From Sunxiuqinia sp963974515 (GTDB taxonomy: Bacteria > Bacteroidota > Bacteroidia > Bacteroidales > Prolixibacteraceae), in the NCBI RefSeq assembly GCF_963974515.1, contig NZ_CAXBDD010000001.1, positions 96,227 through 160,226 of the forward strand: DNA of 64,000 nucleotides, in the 5' to 3' direction. The position numbers and the translations under genes were made by a program. Of the stretch, positions 61,331 through 64,000 are shown in pieces (the stretch's first letter is position 1; every line of letters starts with the position of its first letter). The notes beneath the pieces were generated by a model. That model did not search any database, was not told the origin of the DNA, and saw nothing but the letters and a program-made list of their open reading frames with translations.

Positions 61331-62086
61331 CTACTCCATTTCCTGCTGATACAATTCAAACTGCTCCAAAATGGCTTCGCGAACTTGGTAATTATTGTTT
61401 ACCTCGTTCAGGATACCTTTTGAATTGAAGTAAATCATAAACGAATCCGCTTCCTCCTCATTCAGACCAGTGAGCTCCATCACAATTTCTTTGCTGTAGT
61501 ATTGCGACAGGTATTCCCATCGCTTTTCAGAAATGATAGCGCTCCGCACTTCGCGCTTCTGTCGTTCCTTGCGGCTGATATGGTATTGCAAAAACGAAGC
61601 TGGTGAAAACACGGCCGCATACCAGGGCGGCTTTGTATTGAAGGCATCGCCGCGCAGTTCCGGATCAATATCCACGGGCTTTCCCGTTGATATTCCTTCC
61701 ATACTGATGGCATTGGATCTTCCTTTCACTTCCACCTCGCCAATGGCAAATCGAATGGGCCGCAACCAGATGGTAAACAAACTGTCGGGATGATGCTTTG
61801 GCGGGACGTGCACATATTCTTTCATGAATCCCATCGCCGAAACTGCAAGACTATCCACATTGAGCATTTCCATCGAAAATCGCCCTTGCGAGTTGGTCGT
61901 TGTTCCGGCATGGTTGCGCATGTTAACCACGTGCACATAGGGAACAGGCAAACCATCGTCCTGATTCAAAACCTGCCCATTGAGGTGAATCAGAATCGGA
62001 TCAATACCGATCAGATCCTGCGCCACCAGCGGACCTCCGCCCACAAGGGCAAAGAACAAGGTGAATATGAAAATCATTTTCTTCAT
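61331..62086 (-). CDS. Exported CarboxypepD-regulatory-like protein
   Basis: A 251-residue exported protein (signal MKKMIFIFTLFFALVGGGPLVAQ). Residues ~32-115 form a carboxypeptidase-regulatory-like beta-sandwich (LNGQVLNQDDGLPVPYVHVV, NMRNHAGTTTNSQGRFSMEM, VSAMGFMKEYVHVPPKHHPD). The C-terminal half is helical and charged (YHISRKERQKREVRSAIISE, ending FELYQQEME). Similar proteins are common and unstudied in Bacteroidota. It is an isolated gene with ~500 nt of gene-free DNA on its 3' side and ~400 nt upstream. Confidence 0.78.
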   Translation of the reverse strand: MKKMIFIFTLFFALVGGGPLVAQDLIGIDPILIHLNGQVLNQDDGLPVPYVHVVNMRNHAGTTTNSQGRFSMEMLNVDSLAVSAMGFMKEYVHVPPKHHPDSLFTIWLRPIRFAIGEVEVKGRSNAISMEGISTGKPVDIDPELRGDAFNTKPPWYAAVFSPASFLQYHISRKERQKREVRSAIISEKRWEYLSQYYSKEIVMELTGLNEEEADSFMIYFNSKGILNEVNNNYQVREAILEQFELYQQEME

Positions 62087-62486
62087 GCCGGTGACAAATT
62101 TAATCTTTTAAGGCTGATAATTAACGAAAACAGCCAATGCTGAAGCGCTTTTAACAATATTTATGTCTTTGATTCAACAAGTAAGGCCATGTGCCTGTTT
62201 AAAAGGGCCTACTGCAAGTCCGGAAATAGCGGGATGATTAGGCCATGTTCTGTCCCCCCCGGATGAATCGGGTGTTAGTGATAGGGCTCTTCATCTTTGT
62301 TCCGCGAACTGCGCCTGCTACACCATTCAGAAACCCTGTCCTTCTGGGCATGCCAGTTGCAACAAACCAACATGGGCTTTAGCCCAAACTCTTCGTAAAT
62401 CCATCCTTCGCCACCACCAGACCCAAAAAATGAAGCCCGGAACAAGTCATTGGTCCGGGCTTCGTTAATCTCGTTTTACTTCTCGC
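62087..62486. other. Gene-free stretch downstream of dapL
   Basis: No supported gene. It holds the dapL terminator (62424-62463) and the short palindrome TGGGCTTTAGCCCA (62373-62386). A run of seven to eight Cs occurs near 62254-62261. Confidence 0.5.
62424..62463 (-). terminator. dapL terminator
   Basis: Arms GAAGCCCGGA (62432-62441) and TCCGGGCTTC (62454-62463), followed on the minus strand by ATTTTTTGGG. Confidence 0.85.
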
Positions 62487-63716
62487 TTAACTCAGGTTCT
62501 TAATCCTGGTCATGGCTTCCAATACGCTGTCGCGATCAGCAAAGGCTGAAAAGCGGAAGTAACCTTCGCCGGCAGGGCCAAAACCCGACCCGGGGGTTCC
62601 CACCACATTGGCTTCGTTCAAGACTTTGTCGAAAAAATCCCACGAACTCATGCCACCTTTGGTTTTCACCCACACATAAGGTGCATTCACTCCGCCATAA
62701 ACCGTGTAGCCAATTTCATTCAGGCTTTCGCGCATAATCCGCGCGTTTTCCATGTAATAGGCAATCACTTCCTTCACTTCTTTTTGGCCTTCGGCCGTGT
62801 AAACCGCAGCCGCGGCTTTTTGAACCGGGTACGAAACACCATTGAATTTGGTTGAATGTCGACGCAACCACAATTTTTTCACCGAGTGGGCATTGCCTTG
62901 GCTATCGTAAGCTTTCAGCTCCTCCGGAATGACCGTGAAAGCACAGCGTGTTCCGGTGAATCCGGCAGTTTTTGAAAAGCTGCGGAATTCAATCGCCACT
63001 TCTTTGGCTCCTTCAATTTCGTAAATCGAACGTGGAATGGAATCATCAGTAATAAAAGCTTCGTAGGCCGCATCAAATAAGATGATGCTTTTATTTTCGC
63101 GGGCGTAGTTCACCCATTTGGTCAACTCTTCCTTGCTGGCTACCGTTCCGGTTGGGTTGTTGGGGTAACACAGGAAAATCAGGTCGGGGCGCTCGGTTGG
63201 CAAATCGGGCGTAAAGCCATTCTCGTCGGTGCAAGGCATGTAAATCACCCCTTCGTAATAACCATTCGGCTGGCAAGCTCCAGTTTTGCCCGACATCACG
63301 GTCGTATCGGCATAAACCGGGTAAACCGGGTCGCAAATCGCGATTTTGTTCGACGATCCAAAAATCTCCTGGATGTTTCCGGTGTCGCACTTCGACCCGT
63401 CGGAAACAATAATATCACCAGCCGGAATGTCAATTCCGTTAGCTTGATACGCATTTTCTGCAATAGCCTTGCGCAGGAACTCGTAGCCCTGTTCCGGGCC
63501 GTATCCCTTAAACGATTCGGGCTTTCCCTGTTCGTCAACACCCTCGTGAAAGGCTTTTAACACGGTAGGAACCAAGGGGCGGGTGACATCACCAATTCCC
63601 ATCTTAATAATTTTCTTGTCGGGATTGGCTGCTGCAAACTCGCTGACACGCCGTCCAATTTCGGGAAACAAATAGCCCGCTTGCAATTTCAGATAATGCT
63701 CATTAATCAATGCCAT
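62487..63716 (-). CDS. dapL: LL-diaminopimelate aminotransferase
   Basis: A 409-residue class I/II aminotransferase: MALINEHYLKLQAGYLFPEI, IKMGIGDVTRPLVP, KGYGPEQGYEFLRKAI, YPNNPTGTV and the PLP-lysine loop RSFSKTAGFTGTR (Lys249). It makes LL-diaminopimelate from tetrahydrodipicolinate in one step, replacing the succinylase route for lysine and cell wall, as in many Bacteroidota. dapF, often its neighbour, is not in the window (the upstream DNA is non-coding to the edge). Confidence 0.96.
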   Translation of the reverse strand: MALINEHYLKLQAGYLFPEIGRRVSEFAAANPDKKIIKMGIGDVTRPLVPTVLKAFHEGVDEQGKPESFKGYGPEQGYEFLRKAIAENAYQANGIDIPAGDIIVSDGSKCDTGNIQEIFGSSNKIAICDPVYPVYADTTVMSGKTGACQPNGYYEGVIYMPCTDENGFTPDLPTERPDLIFLCYPNNPTGTVASKEELTKWVNYARENKSIILFDAAYEAFITDDSIPRSIYEIEGAKEVAIEFRSFSKTAGFTGTRCAFTVIPEELKAYDSQGNAHSVKKLWLRRHSTKFNGVSYPVQKAAAAVYTAEGQKEVKEVIAYYMENARIMRESLNEIGYTVYGGVNAPYVWVKTKGGMSSWDFFDKVLNEANVVGTPGSGFGPAGEGYFRFSAFADRDSVLEAMTRIKNLS

Positions 63717-63772
63717 ATCAATTCTTTGTTTTTAGTGATTATTTTCTGTGGATCTGTTCAAATTCAGGCTCA

Positions 63773-63780
63773 CAAAGGTA
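63773..63780 (-). promoter_or_regulatory. dapL promoter (-7 element)
   Basis: Minus-strand TACCTTTG, 56 nt upstream of the dapL ATG. Confidence 0.55.
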
Positions 63781-63889
63781 TAAAATCGCAGGGGTTCTGC
63801 CTAAATGCTCGCAGAATTTTAATTTTTCAGGCCTTAAAAAACTGTTCTTTCAGCAGTGAGGGCTTTATGTTGGAATCTTGCTGGATGGT

Positions 63890-63922
63890 AGTCAGGGCTT
63901 CACTTGGAGTGAAACCCTGACT
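63890..63922. repeat. Palindromic repeat (copy 2) upstream of dapL
   Basis: Arms AGTCAGGGCTTCAC (63890-63903) and GTGAAACCCTGACT (63909-63922) pair with one mismatch around a short loop. The inner 22 nt match the palindrome at 34543-34565 with one mismatch. Confidence 0.72.
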
Positions 63923-64000
63923 TAAATTGTATCCGAATAATCTTCGGGAAGTATATTTCCTCATTGCGCAACAGCCTTGCAAAATCTAGATTGTTGATAT

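Noticed and set aside
1..64000. tRNA, rRNA or riboswitch genes
   Set aside because: I saw no convincing cloverleaf, rRNA segment or known riboswitch pattern by eye; a covariance-model scan would settle this.

Overview
The window reads as an ordinary chromosomal stretch of a free-living Bacteroidota bacterium, most likely class Bacteroidia near Marinilabiliales/Prolixibacteraceae (the family-level placement is inference). Supporting signs are a type IX secretion locus (porV, porU and a GldJ-like lipoprotein), LL-diaminopimelate aminotransferase, many short lipoprotein signal peptides, and the Bacteroidota promoter element TAnnTTTG upstream of at least seventeen genes, twice with a TTTG box exactly 19 bp further upstream. 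Genes lie on both strands in short operons. No rRNA, tRNA, CRISPR array, prophage or intact insertion sequence was seen.

Layout. 1-7.2 kb: type IX secretion genes porV (cut by the window edge) and porU on the minus strand, divergent from gldJ and murF. 7.2-9.2 kb: thioredoxin and CCA-adding enzyme. 9.2-10.7 kb: an accessory-looking patch with an alpha/beta hydrolase that has a Shine-Dalgarno-like leader and a 22-bp-spaced direct repeat, next to the broken 5' part of an endonuclease/exonuclease/phosphatase gene. 10.7-12.2 kb: beta-helix lipoprotein. 12.3-17.9 kb: a likely cell-wall sugar salvage locus (sodium:solute symporter, exo-muramidase NamZ, and a secreted GH3 glucosaminidase fused to a serine hydrolase). 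18-24.3 kb: small regulators, a DUF1080 lipoprotein, a DEAD-box helicase, DUF202 and DUF4861 proteins, and a class-I amidotransferase. 24.3-30 kb: sucCD, a SIS-domain isomerase, an isochorismatase-like hydrolase, serS, rpmA and rplU. 30-35.9 kb: bifunctional nuclease, nucleoside transporter, orphan sugar-binding lipoprotein, thyA-folA and pyrophosphatase. 36-39.2 kb: a Tat-exported aldo/keto reductase, a secreted metalloprotease-like protein and a decayed comM/yifB. 39.2-45.2 kb: voltage-gated K+ channel, mutL, two tandem rhomboids, arfB and a YiiX-like hydrolase. 45.2-53.6 kb: a giant NtrY-like histidine kinase, rlmH, DUF4783, YihY, an AIM24-like protein and a PNGase F-family amidase. 53.7-60.8 kb: der, era, an ECF sigma/membrane protein/DUF5686 operon and an rRNA pseudouridine synthase. 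61.3-63.7 kb: a CarboxypepD-regulatory-like exported protein and dapL.

Most genes are housekeeping. The parts that repay attention are the NamZ/GH3-serine hydrolase/symporter locus, the two decayed genes, a four-copy 22-bp palindromic array between folA and ppa, a 13-bp perfect inverted repeat between the PNGase gene and der, a dispersed palindrome found at two distant sites, the tandem rhomboid pair with one altered motif, a MutL with changed endonuclease motifs, and the Tat-exported aldo/keto reductase with an apparent fibronectin-like tail. No clearly new multi-gene system was found.
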